The notes under the pieces are model-generated. The model saw nothing but the letters and a program-made list of their open reading frames with translations. It did no database searches and was not told the origin of the DNA. The position numbers and the translations under genes were made by a program. This document shows positions 50,643-59,829 of a DNA stretch of 64,000 nt, one piece after another (the first letter of the stretch is position 1; every line of letters begins with the position of its first letter). The stretch is from Wenzhouxiangella limi. GTDB lineage: Bacteria; Pseudomonadota; Gammaproteobacteria; Xanthomonadales; Wenzhouxiangellaceae. The DNA lies in contig NZ_JAAGSC010000037.1 of assembly GCF_010499265.1 (NCBI RefSeq), positions 100,207 to 164,206 on the forward strand. Reading direction: 5' to 3'.

Positions 50643-53000
50643 GTGAGTACGTCGAAGAAAACCGAGCCGGAAGACGATCGCACCCAGGTCGAAGGACAGG
50701 GTGAGACGGGTCCGGTTGGCGGTCAGAACGCGCCGGCCCGCATTGGCCCCTATCGACTGCAGCGTCTTTTGGGCTCTGGTGGCATGGGTGAGGTCTACCT
50801 GGCCGAACAGACCGAGCCGGTGGAGCGCCAGGTCGCGATCAAGCTGATCCGGGCCGAGCTCAGCCGCTCGGCGGGCCGTACGCTGTTCGAGGTCGAGTGT
50901 GCACTGCTGGCGCGCATGCACCATCCCTACATCGCCCAGGTGCTGGATGCCGGCCAGACCGAGCAGGGCAGGCCCTGGTTTGCCATGGAGTGGGTTCGCG
51001 GGGAGCCCATTCTGGACTACTGCGACGATCAAGCACTGGGTGCCGACGACCGCCTGAGCTTGTTTCTGCGCGTCTGTCAGGGCGTGCAGCACGCCCACCA
51101 GCGCGGCATAATTCACCGCGATCTCAAACCGGCCAATATTCTGGTCAGCGAAGTCGATGGTCGGGCCCTGCCCAAGCTGATCGACTTCGGGGTGGCCACC
51201 ACCCTGCTGGGTGAGCTGGAATCAGGCGTTATCCGGACCGAGCGTGCCGGTACTCGGGCTTACATGAGCCCCGAGCAGCTGGCCGGTGATCCGGCCAGTC
51301 TGGATACCCGGACCGACGTGTACGCGCTGGGCATTCTGTTGTTCGAGCTGCTCACCGGCCTGCGGCCGCTGGCGGACAGTTCCGGAGATGTCCTGAGTTC
51401 GTTCTGCGAGGTTCTCGAGACACGGACAGCCTGGCCAGCGGCTTCGCCAGAGACCGGCTTTTCGCCGGAAGCCGTGGCCGCTGCCCGCCAACTGCCCGAG
51501 GAACTGCGCTGGATCATTGCCCGCGCGATCTCGCCGAACCGCGAGCGGCGCTATGCCTCGGCCGCTGCCCTGGCTGACGAGATCTCACGCCATCTGGACA
51601 ACCGACCGGTCGAAGCTGTGCCGCCTACCCTGCGATACCGATGGCGCAAGTTCTTCAGCCGCAACCGGCTGCCGGTGGCCGCCGCGACGGCGATTCTGGT
51701 CGCCCTTTTGGCCGGGCTGACGCTGGCGACCTGGGGCCTGACCCAGGCCCAGCAAGAACGCGACCGCGCGCGAGTCCAGGCAGAGCGGGCAGAGCAGACG
51801 GCCCGGTTTGTCCAGAACCTTTTCCGCTCGGTCGATCCGGTCTGGGCGGAGGGTTTCGACACCGCCCTGCTTCGCCGGGTACTCAGCCAGGGGGCTGAAC
51901 GCGCAGCGATCGAGCTGGAACAACAGCCGCAGGTGCTGGCCGACATTCAGTACACCATTGGCGCGGCTTACCGGGCCGTGGGTGAGCATGAGGTCGCGCG
52001 CCAGCAGATCGCCTCGGCGGTCGATCTGAGCGAGACGGCTGGACCACGTCGAGTCTATCTGGGTGCACTCGTGGAACTGGCCCAGATCGAGTTGCTGTTG
52101 GGGCGGCCCGAACAGGCCCTGGAGCAGATCGACCGTGCGCTGGGCCCGATCCGGTCGGAGTTTTCCCCATCCGATTCACTCGCGCTGGCGGCGCTCACCG
52201 TCAAGGCGAGCGCGTTCCAGGCCCAGCAGCGCTACGCCGACGCCGAGGCCTTGCTGCTGGAGGCCGTCGAGTTTTCGCAGGGACTGGACGACGGCACAGC
52301 CATGGCCGAGCGCATGAGCGCGCTGCGTATTCTCGCGCAGGTGTATTCCGATGATTTCCGCTTCGATTCGGCGATCGAGCGCTATCGCCAGGTCCTGGAA
52401 GAAATTTCGATCTGGGAGGATCCGCGCGCGGAAGCGGCCGAGATCAGCACCCTGAACGATCTGGCCGTGGTCTATCTGCGCCAGCAGGAATACGCTCAAG
52501 CTGAGCCACTGCTGCGCCGTGCGCTGGCCATGGGGGAAGACCTGTTTGGTCCTGACCATCCAATGGTGCTGCCTTCTGTCAGCAATCTCGCCGGCAGCCT
52601 TCGCCAGCAGGGACGACCCGCAGAGGCGCTGCCGTTCTACCAGCGCGCCCGGGACAGCGCCCATGAAATCTACGGGACCGAACACGGCCAGAGCCTTGTC
52701 ACCGACTATAACCTGGCGAACTGCCTGCTCGACCTGGGCAGGACCGGGGAAGCTTTGGCCTTGCACCGCAGCGCGCTGGCGCAAGCCGAGCGCCTGGAGC
52801 CGGACAATCGCTTCAGGCTGGGTATGTTTCGCCTTGGCCTGGGGCGTAGTGCAGGGGATGCCGGCCTGCTTGAAGAAGCGCAGCGCGCCCTGTCTCAGGC
52901 GGTCGTCGATCTGGAAGCCACCGCGGGCGTGGATTTTCATCGCACGATTGAGGCGCGCGAAAGGCTGAGCGAGATCGAGACCCAGCTGGCCTCGGACTGA
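50643..53000 (+). CDS. Serine/threonine protein kinase with TPR domain
   Basis: 785 residues from a GTG. Kinase domain about 35-315: GSGGMGEV (44-51), Lys67 in VAIKLIR, catalytic HRDLKPANIL (His158-Asp160), DFGVA (Asp181) and an activation segment ending TRAYMSPEQL. A single membrane helix lies at about 343-367, followed by a long extracytoplasmic TPR array (about 380-780) ending ERLSEIE. A Hanks-type receptor kinase common in Xanthomonadales-like and planctomycete genomes. No partner phosphatase nearby. Confidence 0.92.
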   Translation: MSTSKKTEPEDDRTQVEGQGETGPVGGQNAPARIGPYRLQRLLGSGGMGEVYLAEQTEPVERQVAIKLIRAELSRSAGRTLFEVECALLARMHHPYIAQVLDAGQTEQGRPWFAMEWVRGEPILDYCDDQALGADDRLSLFLRVCQGVQHAHQRGIIHRDLKPANILVSEVDGRALPKLIDFGVATTLLGELESGVIRTERAGTRAYMSPEQLAGDPASLDTRTDVYALGILLFELLTGLRPLADSSGDVLSSFCEVLETRTAWPAASPETGFSPEAVAAARQLPEELRWIIARAISPNRERRYASAAALADEISRHLDNRPVEAVPPTLRYRWRKFFSRNRLPVAAATAILVALLAGLTLATWGLTQAQQERDRARVQAERAEQTARFVQNLFRSVDPVWAEGFDTALLRRVLSQGAERAAIELEQQPQVLADIQYTIGAAYRAVGEHEVARQQIASAVDLSETAGPRRVYLGALVELAQIELLLGRPEQALEQIDRALGPIRSEFSPSDSLALAALTVKASAFQAQQRYADAEALLLEAVEFSQGLDDGTAMAERMSALRILAQVYSDDFRFDSAIERYRQVLEEISIWEDPRAEAAEISTLNDLAVVYLRQQEYAQAEPLLRRALAMGEDLFGPDHPMVLPSVSNLAGSLRQQGRPAEALPFYQRARDSAHEIYGTEHGQSLVTDYNLANCLLDLGRTGEALALHRSALAQAERLEPDNRFRLGMFRLGLGRSAGDAGLLEEAQRALSQAVVDLEATAGVDFHRTIEARERLSEIETQLASD

Positions 53001-53027
53001 CGAGCGCGCTGGCGCGGCAGGCGATGC

Positions 53028-54116
53028 TCAACGCTTTTCGATCGAGTTGATCAGGCCCTTCCATTTTGGCGCCAGCGATGGTACCAGCCAGTCATCAGGC
53101 CGAAATTGCGGCGGCAAGGTGCCGGTCAGCCAGTGTTGTAGTTTTTCGCTCAGCGCCTTCGGATCGTCTGGCCGATAGCGATACTCAGCCGGGTACTGTT
53201 CGGCATAACACAGCGCATCCGGCACAAGTGGCCGGGCGCCGGCGCTGGCGGCTTCCAGCACACTCAGCCCCTGAAACTCGTGCAAGGCGGTGCTGACTAT
53301 GATGCCGGCCCGGCCGAGCAAGGACTCGTATTCGTCGCGGGGCAGATGACCGTCGGCGATGATCCGGTGACCGAGTTGCTTTCGGATGCGGACCAATGCT
53401 TCCGGGGCGCTTTCGGACCGCTTCCCGAGCAAGGCCACCCGGAAATCCACCCCGAGAGCGTCCAGCGCCATCATCGCCGCGGCGAAACGATCCGGCGCCT
53501 TGTCGTATTCCCAGCGATGATTCCAGACAATCAGCCTACAATCGCGGCTTTTGCCGGCTTTTATCGACCGAACAGGTACTGGCAGCACGTCGCAGCGGGA
53601 TTCCAGGCGAGCCCGCAACCCCGCCGGCTGATGATCGGGCAGGCGCTGCATCAGTGCCTCGATCCCGGCGAGAAAGCTGTCGCGGTTAAAGCGCGAGTTG
53701 AACAGCAAGCGATCGGCGGCCAGCGCGGCGTAGAGCTGAACCATGCAAGGGTCCAGGCTGCGAAACTGGCGCTGGCTTTGCGGGTAGGCGAACTGGTTTT
53801 CATGAAAGTACAGCCAGCTGGGTACATCGTGCAGCTGCGGATGCAGACCCTTGAGCGTGGCCAGGTCAACCATGGAGGTGGCCATGATCAGGTCAGGGCG
53901 CCGTTCGGGCAGAGCATCCAGCCAGCTCAATGGATTGCCACGAATGCGCCAGGCAAAGTGACGCCCGGGCAGAGTGAGCATTTGCCAGTCGATAGAGGGG
54001 AAGGTCGCGGTCAGCCAGTTGGCCCAGGCGGCATGGCTGTCGGCGTGGTAGGCCGACAGCAGCCAGACATGGATTTGCTCCCGCGTTGAAGCCGCCACCG
54101 AGGCACGACAAGACAT
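53028..54116 (-). CDS. tRNA-queuosine alpha-mannosyltransferase homologue (DUF3524/GTDC1-like)
   Basis: 362 residues. The N-terminal domain VWLLSAYHADSHAAWANWL, LPGRHFAWRIRGNPLSW and YFHENQFAYPQ is the DUF3524 domain that defines the animal queuosine-tRNA mannosyltransferase family. A GT-B C-terminal half follows with WNHRWEYDKAPDRFAAAM and STALHEFQGLSVLEAASAGARPLVPDALCY. The animal enzyme adds mannose to queuosine in tRNA-Asp; the bacterial substrate is not established. An ATG at 54116 is chosen; a TTG two codons upstream is possible. Confidence 0.85.
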   Translation of the reverse strand: MSCRASVAASTREQIHVWLLSAYHADSHAAWANWLTATFPSIDWQMLTLPGRHFAWRIRGNPLSWLDALPERRPDLIMATSMVDLATLKGLHPQLHDVPSWLYFHENQFAYPQSQRQFRSLDPCMVQLYAALAADRLLFNSRFNRDSFLAGIEALMQRLPDHQPAGLRARLESRCDVLPVPVRSIKAGKSRDCRLIVWNHRWEYDKAPDRFAAAMMALDALGVDFRVALLGKRSESAPEALVRIRKQLGHRIIADGHLPRDEYESLLGRAGIIVSTALHEFQGLSVLEAASAGARPLVPDALCYAEQYPAEYRYRPDDPKALSEKLQHWLTGTLPPQFRPDDWLVPSLAPKWKGLINSIEKR

Positions 54117-54233
54117 CGGCAAAGCTTACCCGATCAGATGGCGAATCAATCCGCCCTGCTGATATGGTTACCCTATGATCGTGGGCCTAAACTAAGAGAT
54201 GGGGACGATGGTGTTGACCGAGTGGCTGGGCGC

Positions 54234-55328
54234 GTGAGCGCGGTACGCAAGTTTTTTCCGGTCCCGCTGAGGTCAGTGCTGGTGCCGGTGTTCGCCCTGG
54301 TCGTTGCCGCGGCGTTTATGGTGCTGTGGTCGGGGCCCTTGCCGGGGTGGCTGGTGCCATTCGCGGGTCTGCTGCTGTTGGCCACGGTTTTGGCGGCCGT
54401 GCATCACGCAGAGACCATTGCCGCGCGCCTGGGTGATCCCTATGGCGCGATCTTGCTGGCGCTTGCCGTGACCATGATCGAGGTTGCGCTCATTGTCTCG
54501 GTGCTGCTCAAGGCGCCGGCTGGAACCAGCGAAATTGCCCGCGACACGGTGTTTGCGGCGATCATGATCGTGTTGAATGGGATTGTTGGAATCTGCCTTC
54601 TGGTCGGCGGCATTCGTTTCCGCGAACAGGATTTCGTCGCGCGCGGTGCCGTCGGGGCGCTCGCCGTTTTAGCCACGGTTGCCGTTCTCGCCCTGGTGCT
54701 ACCCAACTACACGCTTGCGGTGCCGGGCCCCGTTTACGCCACACCTCAATTGCTGTTCGTGGCGATTGTGTCGCTGGGGCTTTATGCGCTGTTTCTGTTC
54801 GTGCAGATGGTGCGTCATCGCGGAGATTTCAGCGATCCGCGCGTGGAAGAGCTCGCGGAGCACAAGCCAGGAGGGCGGGCGCTGGGTATTGCTTTGTTCC
54901 TGTTGCCTGCCGCACTCCTGGGCGTGGTCTTGCTGGCCGAGATCCTGGCGCCGAGCGTTGAACACGCGGTCGAGCGCGCCGGCCTGCCCGCCGCCCTCGT
55001 CGGGGTCGTGATTGCCATGACCGTTTTGCTGCCCGAGGGCACCGCTGCGCTGCGCGCCGCGCGCGCCAATCGACTTCAGACCAGCCTGAACCTGGCGCTG
55101 GGCTCGGCCCTGGCCAGCATCTGCCTGACCATACCCGCGGTGGCCTTCCTGTCCATTGCCCTGGGTCAGCCACTGACGCTGGGGCTGGAGGCGGAGCATA
55201 TCGTGTTGCTGCTGTTGTCACTGTTCGTTGCAACCCTCTCGCTGGCCATGGGTCGAACAACGATCCTGCAGGGTGGGCTTCACCTCGTCATTTTCGCTGC
55301 ATTTTTGACGATTGCCGCGATCCCCTGA
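54234..55328 (+). CDS. ChaA-like calcium/sodium:proton antiporter
   Basis: About 364 residues and 11 hydrophobic helices. Two inverted CaCA-type repeats are visible: VHHAETIAARLGDPYGAILLALAVTMIEVALIV and TVLLPEGTAALRAARANRLQTSLNLALGSALASICLT, which correspond to the alpha-repeats of E. coli ChaA with their conserved acidic residues. It expels Ca2+ or Na+/K+ in exchange for protons. GTG at 54234 gives the family start; an ATG at 54138 would add 32 residues that overlap promoter-like sequence. Confidence 0.85.
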   Translation: MSAVRKFFPVPLRSVLVPVFALVVAAAFMVLWSGPLPGWLVPFAGLLLLATVLAAVHHAETIAARLGDPYGAILLALAVTMIEVALIVSVLLKAPAGTSEIARDTVFAAIMIVLNGIVGICLLVGGIRFREQDFVARGAVGALAVLATVAVLALVLPNYTLAVPGPVYATPQLLFVAIVSLGLYALFLFVQMVRHRGDFSDPRVEELAEHKPGGRALGIALFLLPAALLGVVLLAEILAPSVEHAVERAGLPAALVGVVIAMTVLLPEGTAALRAARANRLQTSLNLALGSALASICLTIPAVAFLSIALGQPLTLGLEAEHIVLLLLSLFVATLSLAMGRTTILQGGLHLVIFAAFLTIAAIP

Positions 55329-55420
55329 CGGTCCCGGAGACCCGGCTTCACCGCCATTCCGGGCTCGCCACCCGCACAGGTTCATTCGATCCGTCTTCCT
55401 TTTGCGCGACACTCATGCAA

Positions 55421-55434
55421 TCACGCTAGCGTGA
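55421..55434. promoter_or_regulatory. Perfect 14-base palindrome upstream of the DMT transporter
   Basis: TCACGCTAGCGTGA is fully self-complementary. It lies 30 bases before the possible CTG start of the transporter and could bind a dimeric regulator. No regulator gene is adjacent. Confidence 0.5.
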
Positions 55435-55545
55435 GACCTTGTATTCAGGCTGGAGCCTCCAATTCTGAAAGACCGCATTGTCTGGCTATGGGCTTGGCTG
55501 CTGGTCGCCGTTCTCGCGCTGGGCGCGGCACCCCTGGCCCACAAG

Positions 55546-56343
55546 ATGGCGCTGGCCCAGGGTGCCTCGTCGCTGCTGGTGGCGTTTTCCAGTGCGCTGG
55601 TCACGGCGGCCGCGGTGGTCGGCTGGCTGCTTGCGCGCGGTCAGGTAAGCCGGCTGCGATCGATCAGCGCCCGGCAAGCCGTTTCGCTTCTGCTGATCGG
55701 CGTCCTGGGCAGCGGTCTGGTGTCCCTGTTCGGGATTCTGGCCATGACCGAGACCAGCGCCGCAAACCGCGCCTTGTTCCAGTCCGCCTACCCGGCAGCG
55801 ACGGCGCTGGCGGCGAGAATGCTGCTGCGCGAGCGCCTGGATTTGCGCGCCTATGCCTGGATCGGTCTGGTCTGTGCCGGCCTGCTGTTGATGAACCTGG
55901 AGCGCAACGGCGCGCTGTCGCTGACCGGATGGCCCTTCTGGCTGCTGCTGTCCACCCTGCCGATGATCGGACTGGCCGATGTGATCGCCAAACGCTCGCT
56001 CAACGATCAGGAGCCCGATGTGGTTGCTGCCGGCCGTGCCATCGGTGGCGCGCTGATTCTCGTCCTGGCGCTGCCCTGGATTGTTCGTGACGGCGGCGAT
56101 GCGGTTGTTCAGACCTGGCCCTGGCTGCTGTTGGCTGGCCTGTGCATGGCTGCGTTTACCGTCGCCTTGTACCAGGTCTTCAATCGCACCTTCGCCACGG
56201 TCGCGGCCAGCCTGATCGCGCTGGCGCCGCTGCTGACGCTGATGGGTGAAATCGCCCTGCTCGGCCTGTCGCTGGTCTGGTTACAGTGGATCGGGTTTGC
56301 GCTGGTGCTGCTGGCCGTGATCGGATTGTCGCGACGTGCCTGA
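55546..56343 (+). CDS. EamA/DMT-superfamily transporter (start probably upstream)
   Basis: 265 residues from the first ATG, with nine predicted helices. Two EamA repeats are present, each with the G-x-x-x-x-x-A-x-A-type pattern (NRALFQSAYPAATALAARMLLRERL; LYQVFNRTFATVAASLIALAPLLTLMGEIALL). The frame is open upstream and codes for the missing first helix (IVWLWAWLLVAVLALGAAPL), preceded by GGAG at 55452-55455. No ATG, GTG or TTG exists there, only CTG at 55465 or ATT. Translation may start at CTG 55465, giving 292 residues, the family length. Exported substrate unknown. Confidence 0.85.
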   Translation: MALAQGASSLLVAFSSALVTAAAVVGWLLARGQVSRLRSISARQAVSLLLIGVLGSGLVSLFGILAMTETSAANRALFQSAYPAATALAARMLLRERLDLRAYAWIGLVCAGLLLMNLERNGALSLTGWPFWLLLSTLPMIGLADVIAKRSLNDQEPDVVAAGRAIGGALILVLALPWIVRDGGDAVVQTWPWLLLAGLCMAAFTVALYQVFNRTFATVAASLIALAPLLTLMGEIALLGLSLVWLQWIGFALVLLAVIGLSRRA

Positions 56344-56442
56344 AGCCAGCCGGGGCCAACGCGGCAGCTTCTAAGCGCGATTTGCTGAATTCTTCGCCCT
56401 GCCGCTGTTAGGGTAAAACTGAACGTACCCGCAAGGAGACCC

Positions 56443-56736
56443 ATGCGATTGATCGCGACTTCGTTCCTGTTACTGGTCCTTGGCCTGGCGGTGCCAGGCT
56501 ATTCTTCCGCGCAGGATGAAACGCCACCGAATGATTCGGAGCCCTCCGGCTATATGGACCCCGATGAACGTTCGCCGCTGGCCGCGCTCAATCCGGCCGA
56601 TTCCAGCCTGGAAGTGTGGATTGGCCCGATCATTCTGGGTGTATTCGCCTTTTTCCTGGCCTTGTTCATTCGCCGCTACAGCAAACCCCGTCGTCAGGAT
56701 CAGGCCCAGAAGGACATTGATGAGCCGCGTGACTGA
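56443..56736 (+). CDS. Small single-pass membrane protein of unknown function
   Basis: 97 residues. Signal peptide ending YSSAQD (about 25), an acidic proline-rich middle (DETPPNDSEPSGYMDPDERSP), one membrane helix WIGPIILGVFAFFLALFI (about 65-82) and a basic then acidic tail. AAGGAG lies before the ATG. I do not recognise a family. The layout resembles small accessory subunits of membrane complexes. It is convergent with rraA. Confidence 0.7.
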   Translation: MRLIATSFLLLVLGLAVPGYSSAQDETPPNDSEPSGYMDPDERSPLAALNPADSSLEVWIGPIILGVFAFFLALFIRRYSKPRRQDQAQKDIDEPRD

Positions 56737-56746
56737 GGCGACCTGC

Positions 56747-57229
56747 TCAGGTCAACTCGCGGCGGGCACAGATGATGCCGTTGACGTCGGCGTAGACCCA
56801 GTCGCCGGGCTTGAACAGGACGCGACCGAAAGACACCGGCAGGCCCGCCTGGCCCTCGCCGCGGCGCACGCTCTTGATCGGCACCGCGTCAAGCGCCATG
56901 ACGCCGAAGTCGATCCCGGACAGCACGTCCACGTCGCGGCAGGCGCCGTGGATGATGACGCCGCACCAGCCTTTGTCGGCCGCAGTGGCCGCGATCTGGT
57001 CGCCGATCAGGGCATGACGCAGCGAGCCGCCGCCGTCGACCACCAACACCCGGCCATCGCCCTTCTCGGACAGGCAGTCCTTGACCCGTGAATTGTCCTC
57101 GAAGCACTTGACCGTTTCGATCGGGCCGTAGAAGGCGGTCTTGCCGCCGTAGCTGCGCCAGTGCAGTCCGGTGACCACCTCCACCTGCTCGGGGTAGGCG
57201 TCGCACAGATCCGGGGTGGAGAAGTTCAT
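56747..57229 (-). CDS. RraA family protein (RNase E regulator / HMG aldolase fold)
   Basis: 160 residues. VVDGGGSLRHALIGDQIAATAADKGWCGVIIHGACRDVDVL is the family core with the metal/pyruvate-type binding loop. Members include the RNase E inhibitor RraA and 4-hydroxy-4-methyl-2-oxoglutarate aldolases. The stretch PIKSVRRGEGQAGLPVSFG is of the aldolase-like subgroup, so either activity is possible. E. coli RraA has 161 residues. Confidence 0.9.
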   Translation of the reverse strand: MNFSTPDLCDAYPEQVEVVTGLHWRSYGGKTAFYGPIETVKCFEDNSRVKDCLSEKGDGRVLVVDGGGSLRHALIGDQIAATAADKGWCGVIIHGACRDVDVLSGIDFGVMALDAVPIKSVRRGEGQAGLPVSFGRVLFKPGDWVYADVNGIICARRELT

Positions 57230-57288
57230 CGATAGCGCTCCACGTCGAAGTCAGACTGCATTATGCCCTTTGATACGGATCTGCGAAA

Positions 57289-58059
57289 ATGAGCGAGCGA
57301 CCGCAGCGGATTGCTTTCCCGATGACCAAGCCCTTCACTCTTGTGCAGTTGTCCGACTGCCATCTGTCGGCCGATCCAGGCGCTGAGTACCGCGGTCAGA
57401 ACGCCGATGCCAATTTGCTCAGCCTGCTGCCGGCCTGCCGGCTGCTGGCGCCGGACGGGGTGGTGCTGAGCGGGGATGTGGCCGAGGACGGCTCCGCCGA
57501 AGCCTACCGCCGGGCCGCCCGGATGATCGCTGGCCTGGCCCCAGACACGGCCTGGATCCCGGGCAACCATGATGAGCGGGCCACGATGAGCGAGGTGTTC
57601 GATGCAGCTGGCTACCGGGCCGGTCCGTTGCTGGATTGGGGCGGCTGGCGGATCGTGCTGGTGGATTCGGCCGTTTCGGATCGGCCCGAGGGACACCTGG
57701 ACGATGTGCGGGCGGCGCCGCTGCAGGATCTGCCGGCCGAGCGCCCGACCATCGTGTTTGTTCATCACCAGCCGATCGCGGTGGGTTCGCCCTGGATCGA
57801 TAAGTATCCGCTGATCGAACCGGAGCGTTTCTGGGCGATGCTAAACCCGCAGGCGGTCAAGGTCGTTGCTTTCGGCCACGTGCACCAGGCGTTCAGCGGC
57901 CAGCATCGCGGCATCGCCTGCCTTTCTGCGCCCTCGAGCGTGGCCAACAGTCAGCCCGGCATGGACCGCTTTACGCTCGACCCGACCGGGCCCAAGGCGC
58001 GCTGGTTCCGATTGTGGCCGGATGGCCGCTGGCTCAGCGGCATCGTCAGCGCAGGATAG
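57289..58059 (+). CDS. cpdA: 3',5'-cyclic-AMP phosphodiesterase (CpdA-type metallophosphoesterase)
   Basis: 256 residues. All metallophosphoesterase motifs are present in order: LSDCHLS (D-x-H), SGDVAEDG, GNHDE, VHHQP and FGHVHQ. The spacing and length fit class III CpdA enzymes, which hydrolyse cAMP in the cytoplasm. A second ATG twelve codons in is closer to the fold and may be the true start. Symbol given by family resemblance; another cyclic nucleotide is possible. Confidence 0.87.
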   Translation: MSERPQRIAFPMTKPFTLVQLSDCHLSADPGAEYRGQNADANLLSLLPACRLLAPDGVVLSGDVAEDGSAEAYRRAARMIAGLAPDTAWIPGNHDERATMSEVFDAAGYRAGPLLDWGGWRIVLVDSAVSDRPEGHLDDVRAAPLQDLPAERPTIVFVHHQPIAVGSPWIDKYPLIEPERFWAMLNPQAVKVVAFGHVHQAFSGQHRGIACLSAPSSVANSQPGMDRFTLDPTGPKARWFRLWPDGRWLSGIVSAG

Positions 58060-58072
58060 GGCGGCGGTTTTT

Positions 58073-58264
58073 CTAGATCTCGACCATCTCGAAATCTTCC
58101 TTGCCCGCCCCGCAGTCCGGGCAGACCCAGGATTCGGGCACGTCTTCCCAGCGCGTGCCGGGCGGAATGCCGTCGTCGGGCGCGCCTTCTTCCTCGTGGT
58201 AGATCCAGCCGCAGACGATGCACATCCAGCTTTTGAATTCCTGTTCCTCGCTCACGGATATCAT
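58073..58264 (-). CDS. Rubredoxin
   Basis: 63 residues. The iron site is two Cys pairs, WMCIVCGWIYHEEEG and SWVCPDCGAGKEDFE, the unmistakable rubredoxin pattern. A small cytoplasmic one-electron carrier. ATG at 58264 used; a frame extended eight codons upstream is less likely. It is divergent from hemL, an arrangement frequent in pseudomonads and relatives. Confidence 0.95.
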   Translation of the reverse strand: MISVSEEQEFKSWMCIVCGWIYHEEEGAPDDGIPPGTRWEDVPESWVCPDCGAGKEDFEMVEI

Positions 58265-58378
58265 TCCTCTTGTAATGCGTAACGACAAAGCGCGCTATTG
58301 TAAATGAATGCATCGGCAGCCCGTTCGCGCAGGTCGGCGCTGCCACCCACCCCAAGATGACAACGGAGCCAGATTGAC

Positions 58379-59665
58379 ATGAGCCTCAGCCACGACCTGT
58401 TCGCCCGCGCCCGCGTCCACATGCCCGGCGGCGTCAACTCACCCGTGCGCGCCTTTGCCGCCGTCGGCGGCGAGCCGGTGTTTTTCGAGCGTGCGGAAGG
58501 CGCGCACATGTGGAGCGTGGATGGCAAGCGCTTCATCGACTACATCGGCTCCTGGGGGCCGATGATCTGTGGCCACGCTCACCCGAAGATCGTCGAAGCG
58601 GTCCAGCATGCGGCCGCCAATTCCTTGAGTTTCGGCACGCCCTCGCCGGGCGAGGTCACCATGGCCGAGATGCTGTGCGAGATGATCCCCTCGCTGGACC
58701 AGGTGCGCATGGTCAACTCAGGCACCGAGGCCGCGATGAGCGCCATGCGCGTGGCCCGCGCGGCGACCGGGCGCGAACGCTTCATCAAGTTCGAGGGCTG
58801 CTACCACGGCCACGCCGACAGCTTCCTGGTCAAGGCCGGCAGCGGTGCCCAGACCCTGGGCGTACCAACCTCGCCGGGCGTGCCCAAGGCCCTGGCCGAG
58901 CTGACCCTGAACGCGCGCTTCAACGACCTCGATTCGGTCGAGGCCCTGTTCAAGCAGTATCCGGACGAAATCGCCTGCGTGGCCGTCGAACCGATCGCCG
59001 GCAACATGAACTGCATCCTGCCCGAGTCGGGGTTCCTGGAGGGCCTGCGCGAGTTGTGCGACCGCTACGGCTCAGCCCTGCTGTTCGACGAGGTCATGAC
59101 CGGCTTTCGCGTCCACCCGAAAGGCGCCCAGGGCCTGTACGGCATCACCCCGGACCTGACCTGCTTCGGCAAGGTCATTGGCGCCGGCATGCCGGTCGGA
59201 GCCTTCGGCGGCAAGGCCGAATACATGAAGCTGGTCGCCCCGTCCGGGCCCGTCTACCAGGCCGGCACCCTGTCCGGCAACCCGGTCGCCATGGCCGCCG
59301 GCATCGCCAACCTCGAGCTGCTCGGCCAGCCCAATTTCTACGAGCATCTCGGCCAAATCACGGCAAGCCTGGCCGACGGCCTGCAGGCCAAGGCCGACGC
59401 GGCCGGCATACCGATGACCACGGTTGCCGTGGGCGGCATGTTCGGCTTCTTCTTCAGCGATGCTGAGCGTGTGACCAACTTCGACGAGGCCGCCGCCTGC
59501 GACCTGGAGCGGTTCAAGAAATTCTTCACCGGCATGCTGGCCGAAGGCATTTACCTCGCCCCCAGCGCGTTCGAGGCCGGCTTTGTCTCCAGCGCCCATT
59601 CCCCGGCCGACGTCATCGAAACGCTGGCCGCGGCCGAGAAAGTCTTAAGCGAGATCGCCGGCTAG
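58379..59665 (+). CDS. hemL: Glutamate-1-semialdehyde 2,1-aminomutase
   Basis: 428 residues, the standard HemL length (426 in E. coli). [15 protein letters not shown] opens the protein; [36 protein letters not shown] and the PLP-binding lysine in [18 protein letters not shown] are all intact. It makes 5-aminolevulinate for haem in the C5 pathway. The last chromosomal-type gene before the integron. Confidence 0.97.
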   Translation: MSLSHDLFARARVHMPGGVNSPVRAFAAVGGEPVFFERAEGAHMWSVDGKRFIDYIGSWGPMICGHAHPKIVEAVQHAAANSLSFGTPSPGEVTMAEMLCEMIPSLDQVRMVNSGTEAAMSAMRVARAATGRERFIKFEGCYHGHADSFLVKAGSGAQTLGVPTSPGVPKALAELTLNARFNDLDSVEALFKQYPDEIACVAVEPIAGNMNCILPESGFLEGLRELCDRYGSALLFDEVMTGFRVHPKGAQGLYGITPDLTCFGKVIGAGMPVGAFGGKAEYMKLVAPSGPVYQAGTLSGNPVAMAAGIANLELLGQPNFYEHLGQITASLADGLQAKADAAGIPMTTVAVGGMFGFFFSDAERVTNFDEAAACDLERFKKFFTGMLAEGIYLAPSAFEAGFVSSAHSPADVIETLAAAEKVLSEIAG

Positions 59666-59829
59666 CCTCCAGTCGGGCCGCTCACTGGATTACGCCCGTC
59701 CCCGGCGCTAGACTCAAGGCCGGGGCGCGCGGCGGGTAGACCAGACTTGAAAAACCCCAGCCGACCAGCGCCCGGACAGCGCGCTGCGTTGAGCACCCGC
59801 GCTGCGGTAGCGTGGACGAAACAAAAGGA

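Noticed and set aside
59666..59829. Search of the hemL/integrase gap for an attC remnant or tRNA
   Set aside because: No foldable R/L box pair and no tRNA-like cloverleaf was seen in these 164 bases.
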